Source of the DNA: Epiperipatus broadwayi
Taxonomy: Eukaryota; Onychophora; Udeonychophora; Euonychophora; Peripatidae
Length of the DNA: 64,000 bases
NCBI GenBank assembly: GCA_028023455.1
Contig: JAQFVV010012535.1
Location: 496,001 to 560,000 of the forward strand
Direction of reading: 5' to 3'
The position numbers were made by a program, and so were the translations under genes. The notes below the pieces were generated by a model. It made no database searches, was not told where the DNA came from, and saw only the letters and a list, made by a program, of their open reading frames with translations. The first letter of the stretch is position 1, and every line of letters starts with the position of its first letter. Shown piece by piece: positions 25,252 through 37,366 of the stretch.

Positions 25252-25669
25252 TAAGAGCAATAAAAAAAAACTCCATAGGAAGGAACCGTGGTCTCCATTT
25301 TATAATTCCTTCCATAGGCCAAAATGAGTGTGTGCAGCATATAATAGTGATTCTGCCCATAGCGAACTCGTACTACATCTACTAATTACACCAATATATC
25401 CAATCCATTGACCCAATTCAACTACGGAATGAATAACCTAAGATTACCTCCCCTAATATAACTTTACAAATCTATATAGCCATTCACGCCCGACTTAAGT
25501 TTAACATTTATATAATTTAATTTAACGAAAAACAGAAATCATAATAAAAAACTTAAAAGAACAAAAAAAAAAAATAAATAAATGGAAATGATTTTACAAA
25601 AGAAATATATCCAATTAAAATTACTTATTAATAAATAAAGTTGGTCAGATAGGATTCTATTTCTATAAA

Positions 25670-25924
25670 TTAAATATTGGGGAAAAGTTTATATTTTAGA
25701 GTTCTTAATGTTTTCAAATGTTCATTAATTATATATTTCTTACTGTTTTGAAAAATGTCCGTAGTCTCTGATTTTTTGTAATGGAAGGTGTTAATTCCCA
25801 TGAAGTCATAAGGAGATCGATGTGCAGATAACCGTTGGTCCTTTATGGTTGATGGTATTCTTTCGGGCCTTGATGTCCTGTGGTACGCAATATTGGAAAA
25901 CGATGTTTCATTTTTTTTGAACAA
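25670..25924 (-). CDS. Conserved ORF of unknown function in repeat copy B
   Basis: An 84-codon minus-strand frame corresponds to the C-terminal part of the copy A ORF, with substitutions but no stop. Its 5' part has diverged, beginning MFKKNETSFSN. Function and coding status are unknown. Confidence 0.3.
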   Translation of the reverse strand: MFKKNETSFSNIAYHRTSRPERIPSTIKDQRLSAHRSPYDFMGINTFHYKKSETTDIFQNSKKYIINEHLKTLRTLKYKLFPNI

Positions 25925-26540
25925 CTGAAGAAATTGAAAGTGTGTCTTTCAATCCCTTCTCCTCCAACCGTCTCTAACTTAACACATATCTGTCCTCTCT
26001 TAAATTTTCTATACTCACTAAAAATTTGTTTCCAAACCTTTTTCTTTTATATGTAACTTTAGGATCCAATGGACATTACATCATCGATGATGATAATCCT
26101 TCCATTGAGGTCCGATTTCCCGATGGATTTTTTTCATTGGCCATTAGTTTCTATTGTTTTCCTATCTGACCATTGCTTATACATTTAAATGCCCAAGGCT
26201 AGTTTACATTTAACTAATTAAAACAATCATTTCCATTTTCTGATTAATTAATGTGTTTTCTGATTAATTAATGTGTTTTCCAAACTTAAAGATATATTTT
26301 TGTCTCTAAATCTTTTTGTTGAAAGATTTAGTTTTTCTATTTTTAATAAAGTTTTATTTTAATAGTTTTTTTTTATCTGTGCGATTTTATATATATACGA
26401 GTTTAAGATGATTTTTTTAATTTCCAATTTTTAATTCTTAAAAAAGAAGCTTTTATTTGCAAACTTTTATTTTTTTCATGTTTAATAATAAAAAAAACAA
26501 TGTAACGTATGTGCCTGTTACAATATATATATATATATAT

Positions 26541-29100
26541 TGTAAGGGTAGCTTAGAATCATACCCACACAAACCTTAGCCACCTGAAATATTGGATTGT
26601 CTTTTAATTAGAATGTAAATATAAAATAAATACTAAGTTTTGCTAGAACACTCTTAAAAAAATATAATGTATAAATAGTTATGACAGTGTACTAATTGTA
26701 TATTAAATAGTGGAAATGGTAGACCATTTACCATAAAATCACACATATATATATTATATTAGTAATAAAATTCTAGTGTTTAATAAAAAAATATAAACAT
26801 TGTGAAAATTCATACAAATTTATATATATGTTGACAATTGTATTGTGTTGAATATTTTGTGCATCTATTATAACGAATGCAAACAATGACTTAAATTATG
26901 AAAAACAGTCATAGCAATGGAAAAAGGTAAAGTATTGTACTAGGTAACTGAATGTAAGAAGGAAATGATAATATATATATATTTTTTAAATGAATCGATA
27001 ATCACAATATTTTTATAATACAACAATAGGCACACGCTACAAATAAACAATGGAAATGACCCTGGGTATAAAAAGAAAAACAATCACAACTCGTTCTTCT
27101 TTAATAATAGTGTGTTTGACGTGAAAAGTCAACTTTGTTGAAGCAGTTATTTTAATAACATTTTTTCTACAAAATGGACATTTTTTAAATCAGTGTCTCA
27201 ACAAATGTTAATTTTTTTATTTGCCATTTAAAAAAAAATAATGAAGCAAACAGAAGATTTTTATACCAGCTGAATGATCAGAATAAGTTTAAAATAACTT
27301 ATAAATTAAAAAAAAAAAAGTATTATGATTTTTTTAAAAAAAAAAACTAATAAAGAAATTAGAACGGTTTATTTGGTTAATAGTTTAATGACAGGAATAT
27401 GTTATATAGCCAATATCGCAAATAGTAAATAACTGTATTCTATATATATATTTTATTAAATGTGAACCAAATATATATATAAATGTATATATTTTAGCTA
27501 GAATGATTGTCTTCAGGTGGCACATTTGTCCACTATGGCCATGTGAAATTAATATTTGTCTGTCTACATTGAAGTGCCTGATAAGCTGGGTCCATGCATG
27601 ATGGAAATCTACATGAGGAATAAAACAAAACCACCTACTGCCAATATAAATATGTTCAAAATGTGATATTCAGAATCAATAAGGAGTCATCAACATTTAT
27701 AATAAAAAATGCATAAATTGTAAGAATTGTTATGTAAGAAGGACTCTGATGAATAATTGTGCCTGATCATCTCGATTCATGAAATGTTGTAAATATTATG
27801 CCTTTTTTCTTTTGTATAGATATGTCTTTTTTTTTTTATTATCTCAGTCTTATATTTTGAAAGTACTAATGGTCTAATTCAACAGTTTGGAACAGTCCAA
27901 AATAAGAAAGTGGGAAGAGAGATGGGGAGGGGAAGGTTGAAAAGTCTGAATTTTTTTCTTTTAATAAAATTTAGGTAATTTTCTTCCAAAATGCTTCATT
28001 TTTTATCCATGACTATGAAATTGAGTGCTTAAACTGAATACTTAAATGGTAATAGTTTTTTTATTTTAAATTCACTAAAATAACCAATGCCACAACATGA
28101 CATGACCATTTATAGTATGTGTTAGATGTTTTACTAAATAGTATTCCTAAGATCTTTTTAATGAATAAATGATTAACACTTTTTAATTAATATTATTTAC
28201 TACGTACTTTGCTATCATATCATGTATTGTTTCATTATTATTATATTTCTTCCATGATATATAAATATGCAAGGTGAATATTTTAGATCAACCAACTTCC
28301 ACACCTAGAACAGCATACTGCATCTGGAGTTGCATTTAAATTTTTAATTAAGTTAGTTAGAAATCTCATTTTATTCTAATAAAGTTTTCATTACTTTTGG
28401 ATATATAAATGTCTAAATTATGTGTATCTATCATGGGAAATAGGGGATAAGTAATTTTAAATTGCTTAAGTAACAATATGATAGATACTCATCATAGACA
28501 TAGAAGTTGAAAGTATAGAAGAATATATCCAAATAATTCTCTTTCACATGTACATATTTTTTGAATTTTTTTATTCACATTGATTGACAATTTGTTCTAT
28601 GTTTTTATATATTTTGTTTTTGTAAATAAATATTATGAAGTTTTGTTTAATTGACAAAGTCTCTCTAGTTTGTTGATCCAGCATTTACATTCAATCCTAT
28701 AACCAATATTTTACACATGCACACACACATTATTGTTTGATGAGCATGAGAGATAAATGTTAAATCAAGGTTATTCCTTACTAATAAATAGGATGAGCTA
28801 ATTCAGTTATTGATTAATAGTCTGCATAGGTACATCCCTGTCAAGAAGAGTCGAACACGAATTCTTCCTGAGTTCGAATACTGAGGCAATGGATCCAAAA
28901 GAGAATGGTGAGATGTTAGATGAACTGAGTTAAATTGCATGTAGATTTGATAGATAAGTCTTAGGCTAGTCTATTGAAGATAGATGTAATCATGAGTCAT
29001 GTACTTCATCAGTCATCTCTAGCATCCTACATGAAGACCCTAGGTCTGACTGTAGTCAGATGCGACCTTCTCTTGTCATGTCATTGACTGGACCATTACA
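26541..29100 (+). mobile_element. 5' LTR of an LTR retrotransposon (2.56 kb)
   Basis: The LTR starts TGTAAGGGTAGCTTAGAAT and ends GACTGGACCATTACA. It is repeated at 32751-37366 after removal of a nested insertion. It is followed after two bases by TGGTGCCCAAC, a typical primer-binding site. Flanks on both outer sides are TA repeats, which hides the target duplication. The LTR is long for the class. Confidence 0.85.
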
Positions 29101-29102
29101 TC

Positions 29103-29113
29103 TGGTGCCCAAC
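29103..29113 (+). other. Primer-binding site
   Basis: TGGTGCCCAAC two bases after the LTR end has the TGG start complementary to a tRNA CCA end. Which tRNA primes cannot be decided by eye. Confidence 0.75.
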
Positions 29114-29782
29114 ATTTTAGGCATGAACATATTATAGTTGCAAGGGAGGTTTAGCCATTGGACAGAAATTTAAAAAAAAAAAATTTTTGTTGAATATTTT
29201 TAAGCTTGCCACTTGTATAACAAGTTCAATTAACACCAAACCACTATTGTACATATGCCTATAATAAATAAATAGCATACCTAAATATGAGATAAAAACA
29301 CAAGACACATAAAACTAAAAATTAATAAAAAAAAAAAATTACATATGAGGATTGAATGCAGGATCAATAAACAGAGACTTGTGAAACAATTAAATCATGA
29401 ATAAACTGGCACTAAAATGGAGGAGTCAGGCAATGTAAAAATTAAGCTAAAATGTAGACAGTCAAAATAGCAGAAATAAAAATTGATATAGAAATTAAGG
29501 CTACACATGGCATAGTTAGGGAAAATATGAAACCCTGCGACAGTTATCTGTTGTAATATTTTTGTAAGTAAAAGTTGTTTAAGATATTCAATTCATGATA
29601 TTAAGAAGTGGAAAAAAATATTTGACATGGAAACAGTTTTACCATGAAGAGGAGGTTAATGATGTTGAGGTAGGTGAAATTGAGGTTAGCCATGAGGGAG
29701 GGTCTCTGCCTAGTCAAACATCTGGGGGGGGGGGTCTGTGACTGAAGGTGACTGCTTCCCATGGACACACTGAGAGGATGGG

Positions 29783-30343
29783 ATGTCTATTGAGACATGC
29801 AAAACTCAAGTTGAAGAAATAATTTTATCACCCCGAATTCAAGTTGTTCCAGCTATGGAAGATACCATAACAATGGCAGAAGATACCATAACAATGGCAC
29901 AATTGGCCCAGATGATCAAAAATATGGAGATAAGATTGAAGGCTGATAGCAATGATGTGAAGACTAAAATGGAAAATATGGAGACAAGATTAAAGGGTGA
30001 TAGCGATGATATGAAGACTAAAATGGAAAATATGGAGACAAGCTTAAAGACCAATATGAAGGGTATGAATGAAAGTGTGAACCAGTTGAAGGCTAATATG
30101 GTTACCAAAGAGAAAGTAGAGAAATTAAAAAATGTAAAAGTTAGGATAGGAGATATGGCAACCAAGACTGATGTTATTAATATGGAATTAAAGATGGATA
30201 TAGGGATGAAAGAGAGTGTGAATATTATGCAGACAGTCGTAAGAGAAGAAATTAAAGATGTAAAAACAAAATTGTCACAAGAAATGAAACAACTATCTAT
30301 AAATCTGACAAATGTTCAGAAGAGTAATGATAAGCTAAAATAA
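29783..30343 (+). CDS. Gag-like coiled-coil ORF of the LTR element
   Basis: A 186-codon frame is rich in K, E, M and D. It has a tandem module: KTKMENMETRLKGDSDDM recurs as KMENMETSLKTN, with an earlier relative MEIRLKADSNDV. The heptad-like spacing predicts a long coiled coil. Its position after the primer-binding site and leader suits gag. No capsid major homology region or zinc knuckle is seen. It ends at a stop, with related coding sequence continuing in frame pieces beyond. Confidence 0.6.
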   Translation: MSIETCKTQVEEIILSPRIQVVPAMEDTITMAEDTITMAQLAQMIKNMEIRLKADSNDVKTKMENMETRLKGDSDDMKTKMENMETSLKTNMKGMNESVNQLKANMVTKEKVEKLKNVKVRIGDMATKTDVINMELKMDIGMKESVNIMQTVVREEIKDVKTKLSQEMKQLSINLTNVQKSNDKLK

Positions 30344-30521
30344 GAAATAGGGGAAATGAGGAAAAAAGTGGAGAAAAAAGATACACAATGTAGGCAATGT
30401 TTGGAAGAATTTAAACATTGTGTCACCAGTCAATTAACCGTCAAATACCAAGAGATGTGCCAAAGTCAGTAAGTCCTTCAAGAAAGAGATCCATGAGAGT
30501 CAAAGGAAGCATGCAGATGAA

Positions 30522-31205
30522 ATGCATGAAAAAATGAAGGCTACCCATGCAATTTTAGACCAGTTCACTACCAAGCAAAACACAGAAATAGAAGCATGTC
30601 ATAAAATTATAGAAACACATGATAAAGCTATAGAGAACCTAGAACAAGATTTGAAATGCTTAGGTGAGACCATGAGCCAAAGGCTTGGAATTATTGAACC
30701 CCAGATATGCCAAAAGACACAAGTTATGGTAATGCAACAGGTCATGATCAGCCCAAGTACTTGGAGTAACATGGGAAAGGCATCTGAAGCAAAGACCCAA
30801 ATGTTGACATCTTCAACAAACTCCATGGAAATGGAACACAGAGGGTATAACATTGAAGCAATGGCCACAGTAGTGGATAATGAGATTGTCATTCACAATT
30901 CAGAAAAGCAGCGACAAGTTATTATCTTGCAAAAGAACCTACTTGGTTTCATTCTTGAATCCAATCAAAGTACTAAGCATTCTTTTACTGTGAAAACTTC
31001 TTTTGAATCTGAGTCTTCTGTTACTTGGATTCATCAAATACCTGAAGACAAAATAGAAAATCATTCAACCAATTTTAAGTTGGGAGAAGTGATCACAAAA
31101 ACATGTCGGAGTGATGCTGGTTCCCGTATATTAACCCTGTCAATGAATAGTGTGGAAACAGAAAGATTACGCAGCCAAGTGATGCAAATTAATGTGACCA
31201 TTTGA
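30522..31205 (+). CDS. Second gag-region ORF of the LTR element
   Basis: A 227-codon frame begins MHEKMKATHAILDQF and contains further helical segments (HKIIETHDKAIENLEQDL). It was probably continuous with the preceding ORF before a stop and a frame shift around 30344-30521. I recognise no enzyme motif. The remaining residues are of unknown function. Confidence 0.5.
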   Translation: MHEKMKATHAILDQFTTKQNTEIEACHKIIETHDKAIENLEQDLKCLGETMSQRLGIIEPQICQKTQVMVMQQVMISPSTWSNMGKASEAKTQMLTSSTNSMEMEHRGYNIEAMATVVDNEIVIHNSEKQRQVIILQKNLLGFILESNQSTKHSFTVKTSFESESSVTWIHQIPEDKIENHSTNFKLGEVITKTCRSDAGSRILTLSMNSVETERLRSQVMQINVTI

Positions 31206-31262
31206 TGCTCAAGGTTTAAATTTTGCTCTCATCATAAGGCCCAAGAACATAATGACCAAATC

Positions 31263-31620
31263 TTGAGAAAACTTTTAGCTATTCCGTGGATTTTTACAGA
31301 GGAAAATTGCCTCATTGTGAAAGCTAAATGTGATAAAGCAAACGAAATCTATAGATTTGATCATCTTGAGAATATTTTATGGTACATAACATGTCTCCAT
31401 AATCAAAAGGATGCCAAAATCATAGACAGTTATCAAGTGATAATAGATACAACCACATTGCAAAGCAGTAGCCAGAAAGGTTCACTATTCCTTAAGCTAT
31501 GCAACATGTATGAAGGTCCATTTACATTCATTAGGTAAATGGATGATGATGCCTAAATTAAAAAAGGAAGGCATGTAGTATGGGATGGATTTCGAAAGTT
31601 GCAAATTTGGAATGTGAAAA
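31263..31620 (+). pseudogene. Integrase C-terminal fragment, first
   Basis: The frame contains LKLCNMYEGPFTFIR, a stop, MDDDA, a stop and then IKKGRHVVWDGFRKLQ. The EGPF..IR.MDD...GR..VV..D layout is that of the C-terminal chromatin/DNA-binding tail of Ty3/gypsy integrases. The catalytic core that should precede it is absent. Confidence 0.55.
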
Positions 31621-31805
31621 TAGTTTTTTTCTAAATGGTTGAATCCCAATATGGTTTTCCAGAAGGGAAAATTAAATCATTGTATATATGTAAAGAAACT
31701 GGCAGTGACATGAATGTTCAAGACAATATTGAAAGCCAAATAAAGTGAAGAAGAATGTACATGTGTACTAAAACATAAAGGTTAAGTTCTTTCAACAATG
31801 CAATA

Positions 31806-32163
31806 ATGCCATCAGTCACCAATACTATTTATAAAAATATATATGTACCCACAGCTATACATTATGATATAAATACAGAAATAGCTAGAAAAAAGACTCT
31901 ACTTAATAAAGCAAAACTGAGAAGCAAGAATGAGAGAGAAAATCCATATAAATTTCAGATAGGGAACAGAGTACTTATGAAGATTCACCACCAAAATAAA
32001 TCCCCAAAAAAATAAGTATCAGAAATTTTATGATCAATATAAGGACTATATGTCATAGAAAAACAGGCAGGCCCTAATGCTTTTTGGTTAGATATTAAGG
32101 GAGAAGTTAGAGACACATACAATGCCCAGTTATTGAAACCATATTTTGGTCAATCAATATAAT
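31806..32163 (+). pseudogene. Integrase C-terminal fragment, second
   Basis: NPYKFQIGNRVLMKIHHQ is followed, across a stop and frame changes, by a segment resembling the Y.GPY.V....N.F.L and TYNAQ.LKPYFG end of gypsy-type integrases. It sits about 600 bases before the 3' LTR, the normal place for the end of pol. Two different integrase tails in succession suggest a mosaic interior. Confidence 0.65.
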
Positions 32164-32737
32164 AGTGTGAGATTAGTAATTTAATCACAAAATAATGTAA
32201 ATAGAGTTAGCAGTAGAAATGGTAAAGAAGTTAAAAAAGTGAGAGAACATCAAAAAAAATGTTAGGGTAGTAACAATTTGTGTGTAGTATTTATGAGGGT
32301 ATACTTTAGTAAATACGCTGGGATACCTTAGAACTGACCACATTTTTTTGAGTCAATCTATGTGGCAATGGATACTCTGGTTCATATAATCCTCAAAATC
32401 TGATAAGACTAGAGAAGAGCAGGAGAGAGATTAGTGGACAAAGTTGTGTATCATCTAGAATAGAAATACATAAATGGTCAGGCTCCAACTATAAAGTTTA
32501 AAAAGAAAAAAAATTATTTTTACTCTAAGTTAGATTCTCAGTTGGAATGATACATAATTATTGAGAGGGAATGCCAGGATAGGTATTTAAAATTGTGGGA
32601 TTGGAGAGGAAATGTAGGAAGGTAAGCATTGTGATCTTTCATAAATAGCAAGTGAATCAATATGCCCAAAAATAAACATACTTCATGCTCATTACGAGTT
32701 AAAATTTTGATCAATAAGTAAAATTTTAGTTCTGTGT

Positions 32738-32750
32738 AGGAAAGGGGAAT
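32738..32750 (+). other. Polypurine tract
   Basis: AGGAAAGGGGAAT directly precedes the TGTGAGGG start of the 3' LTR, the expected site for plus-strand priming. Confidence 0.75.
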
Positions 32751-35700
32751 TGTGAGGGTAGCTTAGAATTATACCCACACAAACCTTAGCCATCTGAAAT
32801 ATTGGATTGTCTTTTAATTAGAATGTAAATATAAAATAAATACTAAGTTTTGCTAGAACACTCTTAAAAAATATAAATGTATAAATAGTTATGACAGTGT
32901 ACTAATTGGGAATGGTAGGTCATTTACCATAAAATCACACATATATATTAGTAATATAATTCTACTGTATAATGAATGGAAACAATGACTTAAATGATGA
33001 AAAAACAGTCATAGCAATGGAAAAAAGGTCAAGTATTGTATTAGGTAACTGAATGTAAAAAGGAGATGATAATATTAATATTATATATATATTAATGAAT
33101 CAATAATCACAATATTTTTATAATGCAACAATAGGCATGTGCTGCGAATTAATGGAAATAACACTGGGTATAAAAAAAAAAACAATTACAACTCGTTCTT
33201 TAATAATTGTGTGTTTGACATGAAAAGTCAACTTTGTTGAAACAGTTATTGTAATAACATTTTTTCTACAAAATGGACATTTTTAGAATCAGCATCTCAA
33301 CAAATGTTAATTTTTTTATTTATTTGCCATTTAAAAAAAATCAAGAAAGCAAACAGAAGGTTTTTATACCAGCTGAATGATCAGATAAGTTTAAAATAAC
33401 TTATAAATTAAAAAAAAAGTATTATGATTTAAAAAAAAAAAACTAAAAAAGAAATTAGAATGGTTTATTCAATTAAAAGTTTAATGAAGGGAATATGTTA
33501 TATAGCCAATATCGCAAATAGTAAATAACTATATTCTATATATTGTAACTGACAAAAGATTTCCGGACTTGCATACAGTGACAACAAGGGTGCCACTAGT
33601 CTGAAAATCAGAACTAGACATTTATTTTAAGAGTGGACAGGTTATGCGAACCTGAATGCACCAAACTAAACTCAACCATCTAAACAAAATTTCACATGGG
33701 ATTGAAAACTCGAAACCCTACGTTGGTTGTGCTAAAAATTATTATATATGTAATGGACAAAAGATTTCTGGACTTGCATACACTGACCACAAAAGCACCA
33801 CTAGTCTGAAAACTGGAACTAGACATTTATTTTAAGGGTGGACAGGTTATGCAAACCTGAATGCACCGAACTAAACTCAGGGAGAAACAAGAGATCTTAT
33901 GGATTGTTTAGACAATTGAGAAATAAAAGACCAAGACAAACATCAGCCAAATAAATTTAAACAATTTGATAATTTTATTAAAAGTTGGACAATAGAGTAA
34001 AAAAATCTAGCCACGAATACAAAAGTGAGTTATATTAACATATGCATATTTACCAGAGAGTGCACAAGAGTACGGCAAACATAAAGATATTAAACATTTT
34101 GGCAGCAAAATTCTCTCACCTAAAATATAAAAAATGGATAGGATAATATCTTCCTGCTGGCAATTTATAAAATTACAATTAAAAACAACTCTAGCTTCCT
34201 GATTCAGAGATATGAAAACAGTTATTGTCCTGTAGATAATCAACGAAACCAGTGCGAACAATCAATCAGTAGCATTCTAACTACTGTCATTATAACACCG
34301 CAGAACTGCTGCATGTAATACTACTTTTAAAGCCAATGTGGTTGATCTCACATACAAAACAGCAAAAAGATATTTGATCATGATCTTATGTAATCTAGAG
34401 AGAAATGATTACTTTCAGAAAACCCGAAGAAAGAACTTGAGAAATAGCCAGCAAAAAGATTTTGTTGTTTGCAAAAAGTGCAAAACAAACATGGTTAAAA
34501 ATTCATTATTTTACAACAACAACTAAGGGCTGGTGAGTAAATAAAAATTATGAAAACTGCCAAAACATTTTGCAATAGTTAGTGAAATAATTAGGCATAT
34601 ATTAAACCTATAAAATACAATCTCCCAATGCACTCCCTGATAAATGAAAATTGAAGACAAACTTGGAATCTTAAAACTAAGATTCCAAGACACTCTTTAA
34701 ATACTAGAAAGAGTAAATATAGATAATAAATAATTAAAATAATTAATACAACTTTATAACATACTTATCATTAGATTGAGTGGAGATTTAATTAAATGCA
34801 ATTTATTTACCCTGGCTCGAATAGGAAAAAGTTTACCTTACAGTAAGGCAGAGTTCTAGTAATTTTCTGATGAGTGCACACTTTTAATAATAGTTCATCT
34901 TTCAGGTGACTTCTCTTTATGACAAAGGCAAGTGTCGAGGCAAATTGGGAATCTGGCTATGTCAGAGTTTTATGGCATGACTGAAGGAGAGTTGGCAGGC
35001 GTGGATCCATCTTTTGAGTTAAGCTAGCAAGACATATTGTTGATTCCAATAAGTATAGCAGCGTATTTTGACATTGGACAAAGCAAAATTGTTTTAATAA
35101 TAATTGTAAATTTTGCTTTTGAAAAAATTAAATGTCCAATCTGCTAATGGTATGAAGTTCCACAGATTCTAGAATGCCTCTTATAAATAAGAAGCTGAAC
35201 CAAGCACTTTTTAAAACCTTCTTCTAGAATCCTAGCAACCACCTCCTTTTTTGGCGGGATATCATTACCTCGCTACATTTCCCATGAAAAACCTTCCTTA
35301 TTGTCAAATTCTATGCCTCAGGCAGGGCAAATATTAATTTCCTGCTCAATCCAATTTAAGAATTCCAACCAGGGATTATTGTAACTAAACAACACAATTA
35401 AATCTCCACTTTTAGAACTAAATTAGAACTGATAAAATTAAGCAACAGGAATGTAATTAGCAAGCTTGCCTGTTTTTAATCAAATTGATTAAAAACAAGC
35501 GGTGAAAGTAAACTATTTTAAAATAAATCAATTCTATAAAAAATATTAAAATGACCTATTTAAATATAACCGAGTATGTGTTTTAATACACGTACCCTCT
35601 TTTTAAGTAATAAAAAAAATATTTAACATTAGATAAGATTTAATGAAAATTAAAAGTTTTTAATTTTGGTAATAAAACCATTGAATTGGATATCAATCCA

Positions 35701-37366
35701 GTTCAATATATATATATTTTATTAAATGCGAACCGCATATATATATATATAAACCTGTATATATATTGCAAAATATGATATATTTTGGCTAGAATGATTG
35801 TCTTCAGGTGGAGCATTTGCCCACTATGTCCATGTGAAATTATGTCTACATTGAAGTGCCTGATAAGCTGGGTCCACGCATGATGGAAATCTACATGAGG
35901 AATAAAACAAAACCACCCCCTGCCAATATAAATATGTTCAAAATGTGATATTCAGAATCAATAAGGAGTCATCAACAGTTATAATAAAAAAATGCATAAA
36001 TTGTAAGAACTATTATATAAGAAGGACTCTGATGAATAATTGTGCCTGATCATCTCGATTCATGAAATGTAAATATTATGATTTTTTTTCTTTTGTATAG
36101 ATATGTCTTTTATTATTATTATTATTATCTCAGTCTTATATTTTGGAAGTACTAATCATCTAATTCAACAGTTTGGAACAGTTCAATGTAAGAAAGTGTG
36201 AAGAAGCAGGGGAGGGGAAGGTTGAAAAGTCTGAATTTTTTTCTTTTAATAAAATTTAGGTAATTTTCTTCCAAAATGTTTGATTTTTCATCCATGACTG
36301 TGAAATTGAGTGCTTAAACTATATACTTAAATGGTAAGAGTGTTTTTTTTTAATTCACTAAAATAACCAATGCCACAACATGACATGATCATTTATAGTA
36401 TGTGTTAGATGTTTTACTAATAGCATTTCTAAGATCTTTTTAATGAATAAATGATTAGCCCTTTTTAATTAATATTCTTTACTATTTACTTTGCTATCAT
36501 ATCATGTATTGTTTCATTATTATATTTCTTCCATGATATATAAATATACAAGGTGATTATTTTAGATCAACCAACTTCCACACCTAGAACAGCATACTGC
36601 ATCTGGAGTTGCACTTAAATTTTTAATTAAGTTAGTTAGAAATCTCATTTTATTCTAATAAAGTTTTCATTACTTTTGGATATATAAATGTCTGTATCTA
36701 TCATGGGAAATAGGGGATAGGTAATTTTAAATTGCTTAAGTAACAATATGATAGATACTCATCATAGACTTTGAACTTGGAAGTATAGGAGAATATATCC
36801 AAATAATTATCTTTTCACTTGTAAATCTTTTTTGAATTTTTTTATTCACATTGGCTGACAATTTGTTCTATGTTTTTTATATATTTTGTTTTTTTGTAAA
36901 TAAATGTTGTTAAGTTTTGTTTAAATGATAAAGTCTCTCTAGTTTATTGATCCAGCATTTACATTCTATCCTATAACCAATATTTTACATATGCACACAC
37001 ACATTATTGTTTGATGAGCATGAGAGATAAATGTTAAATCAAGGTTATTCTTACTTTAATAAATAGGATGAGCTAATTCAGTTATTGATTAATAGTCTGC
37101 ATAGGTACATCCCTGTTAAGAGAGTCGAATGCAAATTCTTCCTGAGTTTGAAATCTGGGGCAACAGTTCTGAAAAAGAGTGGTGAGATGTTAGATGAACT
37201 AATTTAAATTGCATGTAGATTTGATATAGGCTAGTCTATTGAAGATAGATGTAATCATGAGTCATGTACTTCATCATGTCATCTACAGCATCCTACATGA
37301 AGACCCTAGGTATGACTGTAGTCAGATGCGACCTTCTCTTGGCACATCATCGACTGGACTGTTACA
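32751..37366 (+). mobile_element. 3' LTR of the LTR retrotransposon, interrupted
   Basis: It is homologous to the 5' LTR from TGTGAGGGTAGC to GGACTGTTACA. The match breaks near 33543 and resumes near 35705 (TATATATATATTTTATTAAA), showing a nested insertion. Small indels distinguish the two LTRs, so the element is not recent. The whole element lies in intron 2, opposite in direction to the PEBP gene. Confidence 0.85.
33544..35704. mobile_element. Nested insertion in the 3' LTR
   Basis: About 2.16 kb absent from the 5' LTR. It starts TGTAACTGACAAAAGATTTC, and after 205 bases a second copy starts TGTAATGGACAAAAGATTTC. The two share about 130 bases, including CAAGGGTGCCACTAG or its relative. The insertion ends near GGATATCAATCCAGTTCA, a local palindrome. 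TG...CA ends suggest a solo LTR with a partial second copy. It has no recognisable protein. Confidence 0.6.

Larger units (their letters stand above)
24340..26522. repeat. Large direct repeat, copy B (putative LTR, 2.18 kb)
   Basis: It begins TGAGGGCC and ends GTTACA, and is collinear with copy A. Differences include loss of a short block near 25135 and a 20-bp tandem duplication (TGATTAATTAATGTGTTTTC twice) at 26241-26280. The head carries GGGCGCCATCTAG. Confidence 0.7.

Noticed and set aside
29839-30165. Hydrophobic minus-strand ORF opposite the gag-like ORF
   Set aside because: Antisense shadow of the K/E-rich coiled-coil frame.
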